From JAIBJN01 sp035461525 (GTDB lineage: Bacteria; Actinomycetota; Thermoleophilia; Gaiellales; Gaiellaceae): a DNA stretch of 54,111 bases. Position numbers and translations under genes: made by a program. The first letter of the stretch is position 1. The number at the start of each line of letters is the position of its first letter. This document shows, piece by piece, positions 46,409 through 54,111 of this stretch. The notes beneath the pieces were generated by a model. The model worked only from the letters and a program-made list of their open reading frames with translations, ran no database searches and was not told the DNA's origin. The stretch is taken from contig DATHVD010000113.1 of the NCBI GenBank assembly GCA_035461525.1, positions 1-54,111 of the forward strand. Direction: 5' to 3'.

Positions 46409-47839
46409 CTAGTACCCCACGTGGATGTGGTCGTCGTGGTCGGCCAGCGGGAAGGACGGCCCGCCGAGGCCGAGCAGCGAGATGACCTGCTTCGGCTGCA
46501 GCTCGGAGGGGAGGAGGAGGATGTTGCGCACCGCGCGCTCCGTCATCCCTCCCGGAGCCTGGTTGCCGACGATCGACCTGCGCTCGAGCCCCGCGATGTC
46601 CACGGCGAGCCCGTACGTGTGGGCCGAGACGACGCCGGGCCGCGAGAAGACGCGGTGGCCGGTCGTGAGGCTCGAGACCGTGACCTGCCGATGCGCCTCG
46701 GCGAGGTAGCGCAGGAGGACGAGGACGCGGACGTCCGTCCGGCCCATGGCGATGTCGAACCGCCCGCCGGCGTAGACCGCGAGGCGCTTGTCGGCGAGGA
46801 CCTGCTTCTGCAGGGTCCGCTTCGCCGCCGTCAGGCCGGTGACGAGGGCCCGCAGGCCGACCGCGCGGTTGTAGCGTGTGAGCGCGAGCGCCCGGTCGGC
46901 GAACGCCGGGCGGCCCCGGTAGGCGAGAAAGACGTTCCAGAGCTTGCCGCGGCCCTCGAGCGCCGCGAGCCGCCTGGCGGTGCCGCGGACGGGGGCGAGG
47001 TTCATGGAGCCGCCGGTGAAGCCCTGCGCGCGGAGGACACCCAGGAGCGCGGTCCAGTCGACGCCCGCCCGCTTCGCCTCCTCGGCGAGGGCCTTCGCGA
47101 AGGCGCCGTCGAGACGCTTCGCCGGCGGGGTCGGGTCGGGGAGCGTGCGGTGCAGCCAGATCGTGGCGAAGAAGCCGTCGGCGTCCGCCTCGGGATCGAG
47201 CTGGTGCGAGCTCCGAGTCCGCTTGTCGAGGACGGGGAGGCTGTCCGGCTCGGGGGCGCCGCCTTCGTCCATGCCGGGCGGAGGAGGTGTTCCGCCGCCA
47301 CCGGGATCGCCGGGATCGGGGCTCGGATCGCCGTCGCCGGGGGCGGGGGCCGGCTCCTCGGCGCCCTCGCCGGGATCGCCCGCTTCGGACGGTTGCTCGG
47401 GCTCCGACGGGGCATCCGGCTCGGACGGGGCCTCGGGCTCCGCGGGCGCCTCGGGCTCGGACGGGGTCTCGGGCTCCGCGGGAGGCTCCGGCTCGGGGGC
47501 CGGCTCGGGGGCGGGCTCCTCGGCGGGACCCTCCTCGGCCATGGTCTGCTCGGTTACCGTCTCGCCCTCGAGCGCCTCGGAGACGAGGTCGCCGGCGCCC
47601 GCCGAGAAGGCGGCGCCGCCGAAGAAGAGCGTGACGAAGGTCAGGCTCGTGGCGAGCCGGCGCTTGCTCCAGGTTGCCCGCGCGCGCGGGCGCTCGGGGC
47701 CGGTCTCCAGCATCGGGTTCTCGCCGGTCGAGCCGGGCCCCTCGGAGACGTTCCTGCCGAGCACCCAGAGGGCCCAGCCGGCGATCGTGAAGAGGAGAAG
47801 CGGCGTGAACAGTCGGCGCGAGGGGGTCTTCCGTGGCAT
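46409..47839 (-). CDS. Membrane-anchored M15-like peptidase with a Pro/Glu repeat stalk
   Basis: This 476-residue protein has two hydrophobic segments (about residues 10-28 and 62-82), then a stalk of Glu-Pro repeats (about 100-200; EPETPSEPEAPAEPEAPSEP), then a globular domain. The end of that domain has SAHTYGLAVDIA and DHDDHIHVGY, the SxHxxGxAxD and HxH zinc motifs of M15/hedgehog-type DD-peptidases. A cell-wall peptidase reaching through the envelope on a rigid stalk is inferred. About 170 helical residues before the motifs are unfamiliar. It is followed by the DUF192 gene. Confidence 0.82.
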   Translation of the reverse strand: MPRKTPSRRLFTPLLLFTIAGWALWVLGRNVSEGPGSTGENPMLETGPERPRARATWSKRRLATSLTFVTLFFGGAAFSAGAGDLVSEALEGETVTEQTMAEEGPAEEPAPEPAPEPEPPAEPETPSEPEAPAEPEAPSEPDAPSEPEQPSEAGDPGEGAEEPAPAPGDGDPSPDPGDPGGGGTPPPPGMDEGGAPEPDSLPVLDKRTRSSHQLDPEADADGFFATIWLHRTLPDPTPPAKRLDGAFAKALAEEAKRAGVDWTALLGVLRAQGFTGGSMNLAPVRGTARRLAALEGRGKLWNVFLAYRGRPAFADRALALTRYNRAVGLRALVTGLTAAKRTLQKQVLADKRLAVYAGGRFDIAMGRTDVRVLVLLRYLAEAHRQVTVSSLTTGHRVFSRPGVVSAHTYGLAVDIAGLERRSIVGNQAPGGMTERAVRNILLLPSELQPKQVISLLGLGGPSFPLADHDDHIHVGY

Positions 47840-48241
47840 TTCCTGGTGCTCCCGTCGTCGGGCGCCGAGGCCGCCACATCGGCGCGAAATCTTGCCTGAA
47901 CGAATCCGCTGCCGTCAGCGGACTTGCTGGGACTATCGGGTCGAAGAACTGGGGCGCCTTTCCCCCGAACGGGTCAAATCGGCGCAGATCCCCTTGGCGG
48001 GGGATTCTCCCGCCCTTCCGTTTGCCCGATCTTCCGAGTCAGTTGGAGCCGGAAGGCGGAACGATTGCCGCCGGAAAGCTCGAAGCGATTCGGGAGGCCC
48101 TTGTTCAACGTGACCGCACATTCCGCTCGCAGGACGAACCGGCTCACGTGTCGCACGTGCGCTCTCCCCTCGTGGTCTGTTCATTCGACGTTGAGCGCGC
48201 CGGTGGGCGTGCTCGAAGTTGGGAAGGGAGGTGAATCGAGC
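47840..48241. other. 402-bp intergenic region before the Tad pilus operon
   Basis: This region lies between the M15-like gene (minus) and flp (plus). I see a 6-bp stem GGCGGG/CCCGCC (47996-48001 with 48009-48014), two CACGTG palindromes 9 bp apart (48145-48150 and 48154-48159), and a very strong ribosome binding site GGGAGGTGA just before the pilin ATG. I find no convincing -35/-10 pair and no gene. Confidence 0.5.
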
Positions 48242-48403
48242 ATGTTCAAGTCCACCATTGCGCTCACCAGGCGCGAGGACGGGCAGACCATGGCGGAGTA
48301 CGGCGTGGTCCTCGCGGTCATCACCGTTCTCATCGTCGGGTCGCTCCTGCTCCTGTCCGGGGCAATTCAGGCTGCGATCGACGCCGTCACCGCCGTCCTC
48401 TAG
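48242..48403 (+). CDS. flp: Flp/Fap-type pilin
   Basis: This 53-residue prepilin is the major subunit of Tad pili. The processing site is G14 in EDGQTMAEYGVV, with the Flp-specific Glu at +5 (E19) and Tyr at +6 (Y20). A single hydrophobic helix follows (VVLAVITVLIVGSLLLLSG). The short basic leader has MFKSTIALTRR. The ribosome binding site GGGAGGTGA is 7 nt before the ATG. It is first in the operon and is followed by a stable hairpin, an arrangement that gives more pilin than downstream proteins. Confidence 0.95.
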   Translation: MFKSTIALTRREDGQTMAEYGVVLAVITVLIVGSLLLLSGAIQAAIDAVTAVL

Positions 48404-48414
48404 GGAGGTTCGGT

Positions 48415-48468
48415 CACTGGTTCGGGCGGGTCCTCGGCTGATCGCCGGAAAAGGGCCCGCCCCCAGTG
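48415..48468 (+). terminator. Intercistronic hairpin after flp
   Basis: CACTGG (48415-48420) with CCAGTG (48463-48468) and GGGCGGG (48424-48430) with CCCGCCC (48456-48462) form a long two-part stem. It encloses a small CGGC/GCCG hairpin (48435-48447) and an A-rich loop. There is no T-run. It probably acts as an attenuator or mRNA-stabilising end for the pilin message. Confidence 0.65.
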
Positions 48469-48492
48469 CCCACCGGAACGAGACCTTACGTA

Positions 48493-48909
48493 ATGAACAT
48501 CCTCACCACCTCAACGCGCTCCACCTGCAGGCCCGAGAGTCGGGAACGCGGCCAGACGCTGGTCGAGTTCGCGCTCGTCCTGCCGATTCTCGCCCTCTTG
48601 CTCTTCGGCGTCATCCAGTTCGGCATCGTGTTCCACCAGTACGTCACCTTGACGGACGCCGTGCGGGCGGGAGCGCGCCAGGGGGCCGTCGGCCGGCATC
48701 TCGCGAGTCCGCAGACCGCCGTCGAGGACCGGGTGCGTTCATCGGCAGGCGACCTCGACCAGGCAAAGCTCGGAGTCAGTGTCTCGTCCTCGTGGCAGCA
48801 GGGCTCCGACGTCAGTGTCAGCGCCACCTATCCCTACAGCATCAACCTGCTCGGATTCGTCATCAAGTCGGGCGACCTCAAGAGCACGACCACGGAGCGT
48901 GTCGAATGA
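48493..48909 (+). CDS. tadE: TadE-family pseudopilin
   Basis: This 138-residue minor pilin-like protein of the Tad apparatus has a prepilin-type site at G20 (RERGQTLVEFALVLP, Glu at +5 and Phe at +6) followed by a transmembrane helix (FALVLPILALLLFGVIQFGI). The rest is an extracytoplasmic domain. ATG 48493 is taken as start; GTG 48466 is possible but lies inside the hairpin stem. The stop overlaps the tadG-like start (ATGA). Confidence 0.9.
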   Translation: MNILTTSTRSTCRPESRERGQTLVEFALVLPILALLLFGVIQFGIVFHQYVTLTDAVRAGARQGAVGRHLASPQTAVEDRVRSSAGDLDQAKLGVSVSSSWQQGSDVSVSATYPYSINLLGFVIKSGDLKSTTTERVE

Positions 48910-49838
48910 CCTCGTGCAAGCGTGACCGCGGCCAGGCTGCGGTCCTGACTCTCCTCTTCCTGGTCGCGCTTCTCGGCGCGGCCGCCGCCGTGCTCGACGT
49001 CGGCTCCTGGTACCGCGAGGATCGCAGGCTGCAGGCGAGCATGGACGCCGCCGTCCTCGCGGCCGCGCAGGCTCTGCCCGACAATCCCGGCGCGGCGAAC
49101 GCTCTCGCCTCCGAGTACGCGGAGAAGAACGGGGGCGGCCTCGACGATGTGACGATCTCGACGACCCAGATCGCCAATGACACGGTCGCCGCCACCGGCT
49201 CGCGCGCGGCACCCGGATTCTTCTCGAAGGTGTTCGGGATCGACTCGGTGACCGTGAACGCGACCGCAAAGGCGCGCGCCGGGGTCTTGAGCACCGCGCG
49301 CTATGCCGCTCCAATCACCGTCAACGAGGCGCATCCGGATCTCCCCTGCGCGTTCGAGTCCTCCGGCTGCTACGGGCGCCAGACGGAGATCAGCCTCCTC
49401 AACCTGCACGGGACGGGCAGCGCTAACGCCGCCGGCTCGTTCGGACTCCTCGACCTTCGTTTGGGCGGGGACGGCTCGGCCGGCAACTCGGTAGTCGCCT
49501 CGTGGATGGCGGACGGCTACAGCGAGGACATGCCACTCGGTGTCTACACCGCCGTCCCCTCGACGATGTACAACTCGGACCCCTTCAGGGACGCACTTCG
49601 CGGACTCACGGGCGAGGTCGTCCTCTTCCCCATCTACCAGGAGCCGATCCTGGGCGGCGGGACGAACGCCGCCTTCACCATCATCGGATGGGTCGGCTTT
49701 CACGTCCTCCGGTTCAACCCCGGCGGCGCGAACGCGAAGGTGACGGGCTGGTTCACCCACGTCGTCTGGGAAGGGATCTTCGACGAGACGGGCGGGGCAA
49801 GGGATTTCGGCGCCCACGCCGTGTCTCTCATCGAATAG
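48906..49838 (+). CDS. TadG-like (Tad-domain) pilus assembly protein
   Basis: This 310-residue protein has the N-terminal Tad domain (RDRGQAAVLTLLFLVALLG, then DVGSWYREDRRLQASMDAA) with one transmembrane helix. Then comes a large extracytoplasmic region with two cysteines (PCAFESSGCYG) that could form a disulfide. The von Willebrand domain of full TadG is absent here; one occurs in the last gene of the window. It sits in the expected place between tadE and cpaB and overlaps tadE by 4 nt. Confidence 0.87.
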   Translation: MTSCKRDRGQAAVLTLLFLVALLGAAAAVLDVGSWYREDRRLQASMDAAVLAAAQALPDNPGAANALASEYAEKNGGGLDDVTISTTQIANDTVAATGSRAAPGFFSKVFGIDSVTVNATAKARAGVLSTARYAAPITVNEAHPDLPCAFESSGCYGRQTEISLLNLHGTGSANAAGSFGLLDLRLGGDGSAGNSVVASWMADGYSEDMPLGVYTAVPSTMYNSDPFRDALRGLTGEVVLFPIYQEPILGGGTNAAFTIIGWVGFHVLRFNPGGANAKVTGWFTHVVWEGIFDETGGARDFGAHAVSLIE

Positions 49839-49918
49839 GGCCTAATCACTCGGGCCAAGAACGCCGATAGGGCAACCGTAAAGCCGCAAGCACGCCGAGA
49901 AGAGAAAGACGTGGTGCA
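49839..49918 (+). promoter_or_regulatory. 80-nt leader before cpaB with a conserved-looking A-rich core
   Basis: The leader has GGCC...GGCC arms (49839-49856) and then GATAGGGCAACCG and AAAGCCGCAAGC (about 49866-49890). These short stretches recall the core of c-di-GMP-I (GEMM) riboswitches, but the two required helices are not complete, so I list it only as a possible regulatory leader. Confidence 0.25.
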
Positions 49919-50731
49919 ATGACGTATCGCCTTCGAAATATCGGGCTCGCGATCGCGCTCGCAGCAGTCGCGGTCCTGCTCGTCTTCTACTACGTTGCGC
50001 AGGAACGCGGGCGGCTCCAGGAGGGCCAGGAGCTCGTTCCCGTCTGGGTGGCGACGCAGAACATCCCCGAAGGAACCTCGGGCGCCGAGCTCGAGGCCGG
50101 CAACTTCATCGAGAGGTCCGAGATCGAGCGCGAGACCGTTGCGCCCGGGGCGCTCCTCGATCCGCAGGACGTGGCGACCAAGATCGTCGCCTCGATGATC
50201 TACAAGGGCGAGCAGGTCAGCGCCCTTCGCTTTCGCTCCGAGGCCGAGCGCGGAGTCCGGGCGCAGCTGACGGGCAACCTCCGCGCCCTTCAGGTCCCGG
50301 GCACCGAGCACCAGCTTCTCGCCGGCACCCTGACGGAAGGCGACCGTGTCGATCTCGTCGCCGCGCTCAACTACAAGCTCGTGCAGGTCGGACCGGTGGT
50401 CACGGGAGGGGCGAGCGAGGAGATGACCGCGAGCCGCGTCGTCCTCCGCGACCTGCTCGTCCTCCGCGCGCCGGAAGTGGTCACGGCCACCGGCAAGGTG
50501 ACGGAAGGGAACCGCACCGGCAATATTTCCGTCCTCGTCGCCGTCACTGATGCCCAGGCCCAGAAGCTCGCCTTCGTCACGCGCGACGGAGGCCCCGCCT
50601 GGACGCTCCAGCTGCGCCCGCCGCTCGACGCGTCCGACAGCCCCGAGAGCGTCGAGACCGTCGGGACGATCCTGACGGACGGCCTCAAGGCCGAGCAAAT
50701 CGCGCTCCTGATCCCGGGAGGAGGTTCCTGA
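49919..50731 (+). CDS. cpaB: CpaB/RcpC-type Flp pilus assembly protein
   Basis: This 270-residue protein has an N-terminal membrane anchor (IGLAIALAAVAVLLVFYYVA), a SAF domain (about residues 40-105: VWVATQNIPEGTSGAELEAG), and a C-terminal RcpC-like domain (LLAGTLTEGDRVDLVAAL). It is an outer, wall-facing component that stabilises the Tad machine. It is preceded by an 80-nt leader after the TadG-like gene and overlaps cpaE by 1 nt (TGATG). Confidence 0.9.
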   Translation: MTYRLRNIGLAIALAAVAVLLVFYYVAQERGRLQEGQELVPVWVATQNIPEGTSGAELEAGNFIERSEIERETVAPGALLDPQDVATKIVASMIYKGEQVSALRFRSEAERGVRAQLTGNLRALQVPGTEHQLLAGTLTEGDRVDLVAALNYKLVQVGPVVTGGASEEMTASRVVLRDLLVLRAPEVVTATGKVTEGNRTGNISVLVAVTDAQAQKLAFVTRDGGPAWTLQLRPPLDASDSPESVETVGTILTDGLKAEQIALLIPGGGS

Positions 50732-51915
50732 TGAGCACGGACACCACCATCGGCACGCGCGAGCAGGTCCGGATCTTCGTGACCGGCTCGTGTGATGGCC
50801 TCGAGCAGCTCAGCGACGCGCTCGAGCGGCACGGCGAGATCGAACTGATCGGGTCCTCTCCCGGCGTGATGGAGTCGGTGGCGACGCTGACGGGCGGCCA
50901 TCTCCAGGTCGTCCTCCACGGCACCCGCTCGTCGACGTTCCCGAGCGACGAGGTCGCGTCCATCCGCGAGCACACGCGGGCGCCGATCATCCTCCTGGCC
51001 TCCGGCGAGGCCTCGGCGCTCCTCGAGGAGGCGCTCGAGGCGGAGGTCGCGGACGTCCTCCTCCTTCCGCAGATGACCGATAACGTCGTCTTCGCGATCC
51101 GCAAGGCGTCCAGGACGGGCCACCGGGTGCATGGCGCACCCGGCCGCCGGGGACGGATCGTCACCGTCTTCTCGCCCAAGGGCGGGACCGGGAAGACCGT
51201 CACGTCGACGAACCTCGCGGTGGCGTTCGCCAAGTACGAGAAGCGGAAGACGCTGCTTCTCGACCTCGACCTCCAGTTCGGGGACGCGGCGATCATGCTC
51301 GGGATCGAGCCCGAGAAGACGATCTACGACCTCGTCGTCGCCCCGGGCGAGCTCGACTCCGAGAAGCTCGCGGGCTACACGACCGCGCATGCGTCCGGCC
51401 TCGACATCCTGCCGGCGCCCCTGCGCCCCGAGGACGCCGAGCTCGTCACCGAGGGGAAGCTCTCCCGACTGCTCGAGGTCGCGCGCGAGTCCTATGACGT
51501 CATCGTCGTCGACACGTCGCCCTTCTTCCACGGGCCGATGCTGGCGACCCTGGACCGCACCGACGAGCTTCTCATCGTCTGCGGGCTGGACGTACCGACG
51601 CTCAAGAACGTGCGCCTCGCGCTCCAGACGCTCGACCTGCTCGCGTTTCCGACCAACCGCATCCGGGTGCTCCTGAACCGGGCCAATACGAAGGTCGGGA
51701 TGAAGCGGAGCGAGGTCGAGAGCGCGCTCGAGGTGAAGGTGCGCTTCGAGATCCCGAGCGACCGCGCCGTACCCATCTCCGTCAACCGCGGGAATCCCGC
51801 CGTGCTTGCCGAGTCCGGCGGCGACTACGCGAAGGCGATCCGAGGGATGGCGAAGGGGCTCCTCCCGGTCGAGGCGGCCAAGACGCAGAAGCGCCGACTC
51901 TTCAAGCGGAGCTAG
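50731..51915 (+). CDS. cpaE: CpaE/TadZ-type pilus localisation ATPase
   Basis: This 394-residue MinD/ParA-superfamily protein places the Tad apparatus in the cell. An N-terminal receiver-like domain (about residues 10-125) lacks an obvious phosphoacceptor pattern. It is followed by the deviant Walker A motif FSPKGGTGKT (K150-T156) and DLDLQFGDAAIML, then VIVVDTSPFF. The C terminus is basic (KTQKRRLFKRS). Position between cpaB and cpaF is standard. Confidence 0.92.
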   Translation: MSTDTTIGTREQVRIFVTGSCDGLEQLSDALERHGEIELIGSSPGVMESVATLTGGHLQVVLHGTRSSTFPSDEVASIREHTRAPIILLASGEASALLEEALEAEVADVLLLPQMTDNVVFAIRKASRTGHRVHGAPGRRGRIVTVFSPKGGTGKTVTSTNLAVAFAKYEKRKTLLLDLDLQFGDAAIMLGIEPEKTIYDLVVAPGELDSEKLAGYTTAHASGLDILPAPLRPEDAELVTEGKLSRLLEVARESYDVIVVDTSPFFHGPMLATLDRTDELLIVCGLDVPTLKNVRLALQTLDLLAFPTNRIRVLLNRANTKVGMKRSEVESALEVKVRFEIPSDRAVPISVNRGNPAVLAESGGDYAKAIRGMAKGLLPVEAAKTQKRRLFKRS

Positions 51916-51917
51916 CC

Positions 51918-53363
51918 ATGGGTCTTCACGACCGGCTCAAGAGCACGAACGGCGGTGGTAGCGGACACGGTCCCGGCGAGGAGACGATCGTCCGGGTAGA
52001 AGGCGCATCCCGGGACGCTCAGCCCGAGCCCCGCTCCGTCGACCCGTACGCCGAGCTCAAGACTCGTATCCACCACGCCTGCATCGCGAAGCTCGGTCCC
52101 GAGCTCTTCACGACCCAGACGAACGAGGACCTCTCCGACCGCGTTCTGCGCGCCGTCACCGAGCAGCTCGCGCTGGACCGCACGCCGCTCACGCGCGACG
52201 AGCGGCGACGCATCGTCCGCGAGATCACTGACGACATCCTCGGCTACGGGCCGCTCGAGCCGCTCCTCCGCGACGACTCCGTCTCGGAGGTGATGGTGAA
52301 CGGGCCCGACCGCATCTACGTCGAGCGGCTCGGAAAGATCGAGCTGTCCAGGTCCAACTTCGTCGATGACGCGCACCTTCTGCGCATCATCGACAAGATC
52401 GTCTCCCAGGTCGGCCGCCGCATCGACGAGTCCTCGCCGATGGTGGATGCCCGCCTTCCCGACGGCAGCCGTGTCAACGCCATCATCCCGCCGCTCTCGC
52501 TGCGCGGGCCGGTGCTCACGATCCGTAAGTTCTCGCGCGACCCGTACACGATGGACGATCTCATCGACTTCGGTTCCGTCACGGCCAAGGCGGCACACTT
52601 CCTTTCCGCCTGCGTCAAGGGAAAGCTCAACATCCTCATCTCCGGAGGAACGGGTACCGGGAAGACGACGACGCTGAACGCGCTCTCGGCGTTCGTCCCC
52701 GGACACGAGCGCATCGTCACGATCGAGGACGCGGCCGAGCTCCAGCTCCAGCAGGAGCACGTGATCCCGCTCGAGTCCCGGCCCGCCAACATCGAGGGAC
52801 AGGGCGAGGTGAGAATCCGAGAGCTCGTCCGCAACGCCCTCCGCATGCGGCCCGACCGCATCATCGTCGGCGAGGTCCGCGGCGCAGAGACTCTGGACAT
52901 GCTCCAGGCGATGAACACGGGCCACGAAGGCTCGCTGACGACGATCCACGCGAACACACCCCGAGACGCGCTCTCCCGGCTCGAGACGCTCGTGCTCACC
53001 GCGGGCGTCGAGCTTCCGCACCGCGCGATCAGGGAGCAGATCGCGAGCGCTTTCGACCTGCTCGTGCAGATCACGCGCCTCGTCGACGGCTCACGCCGCA
53101 TCTCCCACGTGACGGAGGTGCTGCGCATGGAGTCTGACGTGATCACGCTCCAGGACGTCTTCGTGGCGAAGCCGCCGGACGAGGACTCGTCTGCGCCGGG
53201 CGCGACGCGGCTCCTGAGCCCGCTTGCGTGCACCGGTCTCAAGCCTCACTTCCTCGAGAAGATGGCCGCGAACGGCGTCTCCCTCCCGCCCGGCTTCTTC
53301 CAGGAGGAGGACGGCCGGGCGCAGCCGACCTTCCAGGCCGCGAGCTTCGGGGGCTTCCAGTGA
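51918..53363 (+). CDS. cpaF: CpaF/TadA-type secretion ATPase
   Basis: This 481-residue hexameric ATPase powers Tad pilus assembly. Walker A ISGGTGTGKTTTLNAL is near residues 241-256, the Asp box is IVTIEDAAELQL, Walker B is DRIIVGEVRGAETLDML, and the His box is GSLTTIHANTPRDAL. An N-terminal disordered stretch (residues 1-45) precedes the helical N-domain. The ATG is 2 nt after the cpaE stop. The stop overlaps the next gene (GTGA). Confidence 0.95.
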   Translation: MGLHDRLKSTNGGGSGHGPGEETIVRVEGASRDAQPEPRSVDPYAELKTRIHHACIAKLGPELFTTQTNEDLSDRVLRAVTEQLALDRTPLTRDERRRIVREITDDILGYGPLEPLLRDDSVSEVMVNGPDRIYVERLGKIELSRSNFVDDAHLLRIIDKIVSQVGRRIDESSPMVDARLPDGSRVNAIIPPLSLRGPVLTIRKFSRDPYTMDDLIDFGSVTAKAAHFLSACVKGKLNILISGGTGTGKTTTLNALSAFVPGHERIVTIEDAAELQLQQEHVIPLESRPANIEGQGEVRIRELVRNALRMRPDRIIVGEVRGAETLDMLQAMNTGHEGSLTTIHANTPRDALSRLETLVLTAGVELPHRAIREQIASAFDLLVQITRLVDGSRRISHVTEVLRMESDVITLQDVFVAKPPDEDSSAPGATRLLSPLACTGLKPHFLEKMAANGVSLPPGFFQEEDGRAQPTFQAASFGGFQ

Positions 53364-54111
53364 GTCGGCGCGCCGCCGCCGTCCTGCTCGGGGCCCTCGC
53401 CCTCCTACTTCCGGTCGCCGTCCCCGCCGCCACGCTGGAGGCGGACACGAGCGACTACCCGATCGTGCGCGCGACCCTCGTCGCGAAGGACGCCTCGTCC
53501 GTGGCGCCCACGGTGACGGAGAACGGCCGTCCCGTCGTCGACCTCGTGGCCACGAACCTGGGCCGCGCGAAGAGCGTCGTCCTCGTCGTCGACCGCTCGC
53601 GCTCCATGGAAGGGCAGCCGCTCGCCGACGCGGTCGCCGCCGCCCGGGCGTTCGTCGCGGCGAAGCCGGCCGAGGATCGCATCGCCGTCGCCACCTACGC
53701 GACCGAGGCGCAGCTCCTGACCGGGTTCCAGACCTCGACCACCGACGCCGACTCGGCGCTGCGGTCGATCTCCATCGACGACGAGCCGGGCACGAAGCTC
53801 TGGGACTCGCTCGTCCTCTCCGCCAACTCCCTGGCGAGCGAGACGTACCTCGGTCGTGTGATCGTGATCGTCACCGACGGGAACGAGTCGAGGAGCGAGG
53901 CGACGCTGGACGACGTCATCGCCGCCGCGCAGAACGCGGGCGCGCCGGTCTACGTCGTCGCCATCGAGAGCCGCCTCTTCACCCCGGAGCCGCTGCGCCG
54001 GCTCGCCGAGGAGACCGGCGGCAGCTACTACGGGGCGGCATCGAGCGAGGCGCTCGCCGGCGTCTACCGCTCGATCGCCGACGAGCTCTCGCGGACGTGG
54101 CGGCTCGAGTA
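53360..54111 (+). CDS. Von Willebrand factor A domain protein, 3' truncated by the window end
   Basis: The 250 visible residues start MSRRAAAVLLGALALLLPVA, a signal peptide, followed by a short beta domain and a vWA domain. The MIDAS metal site is intact: DRSRS in VVDRSRSMEG, the Thr in DEPGTKLWDS, and the Asp in IVTDGNES. In actinobacterial Tad loci a gene in this place encodes TadB/TadC (type II secretion F) fused to such a vWA domain, so the missing part is expected to contain membrane segments. The GTG start overlaps cpaF by 4 nt. No stop is reached before 54111. Confidence 0.85.
   Translation, partial: MSRRAAAVLLGALALLLPVAVPAATLEADTSDYPIVRATLVAKDASSVAPTVTENGRPVVDLVATNLGRAKSVVLVVDRSRSMEGQPLADAVAAARAFVAAKPAEDRIAVATYATEAQLLTGFQTSTTDADSALRSISIDDEPGTKLWDSLVLSANSLASETYLGRVIVIVTDGNESRSEATLDDVIAAAQNAGAPVYVVAIESRLFTPEPLRRLAEETGGSYYGAASSEALAGVYRSIADELSRTWRLE

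Noticed and set aside
1..54111. tRNA, rRNA, CRISPR array, insertion sequence or prophage
   Set aside because: No T-loop/anticodon pattern, no spaced direct repeats of CRISPR size, and no transposase, integrase or phage structural gene was seen. The only tandem repeat is coding (38479-38702).

Overview
The window is GC-rich (roughly 70%), densely packed DNA with frequent GTG starts and 1-4 nt overlaps between consecutive genes. These traits, together with the gene content (glutamine-dependent NAD synthase, DipZ-type CcdA-thioredoxin fusion, CtaA heme A synthase, PAC2 protein, helix-turn-helix/TPR regulators, a Tad pilus locus), suggest an Actinomycetota chromosome. A Thermoleophilia/Gaiellales-like member is my best guess, from style rather than from any marker gene. 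I see no rRNA, tRNA, CRISPR array, transposase or integrase; it reads as ordinary chromosome, not an island.

Layout. 10-4715 (minus): an operon for a molybdenum hydroxylase (2Fe-2S, Mo and FAD subunits) led by an amidohydrolase. 4752-10295: M24 peptidase, a multicopper oxidase carrying two heavy-metal-binding repeats, an M16 peptidase with a thioesterase, and a SIS-domain protein. 10292-15569 (minus): a six-gene run from methylmalonate-semialdehyde dehydrogenase through OsmC, a class V aminotransferase and a small protein to a cupredoxin and a polytopic membrane protein. 15606-20949: Mug glycosylase, NAD synthase, a second class V aminotransferase and an acyl-CoA synthetase. 21130-23240: a TetR/MFS efflux pair with its operators. 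23241-25389: an HTH-TPR regulator with a candidate structured RNA upstream and small hydrophobic peptides downstream. 25390-33110: rhodanese, MscL, proline-racemase family enzyme, an arginine-deiminase-like hydrolase divergent from SelD, CtaA, PAC2 and DipZ. 33148-38219: DEAH helicase, a second HTH-TPR regulator and an alpha-helical protein. 38220-41852 (minus): a repeat-rich MshEN-domain protein and a multicopper oxidase/ZIP transporter operon with a palindromic operator. 41972-47839: peroxiredoxin, M20 amidohydrolase, VOC protein, lipid-kinase-like protein, DUF192 and an M15-like peptidase. 48242-54111 (plus): flp-tadE-tadG-cpaB-cpaE-cpaF and a von Willebrand A protein cut by the window end.

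How they fit together. Several loci point to copper/iron handling and aerobic respiration (two multicopper oxidases, cupredoxin, ZIP permease, DipZ, CtaA), and one locus builds a Tad pilus. Three signals look most novel. First, an HTH-TPR regulator is followed by tandem short signal-peptide-like ORFs, an arrangement like RRNPP peptide signalling. Second, a promoter-plus-hairpin element occurs twice (16160-16247 and 21031-21105) with compensatory base changes. Third, many genes have a TANNNT hexamer only 6-9 nt before the start codon, which implies widespread leaderless transcription; at selD the two divergent starts are 3 bp apart with interleaved -10 boxes.
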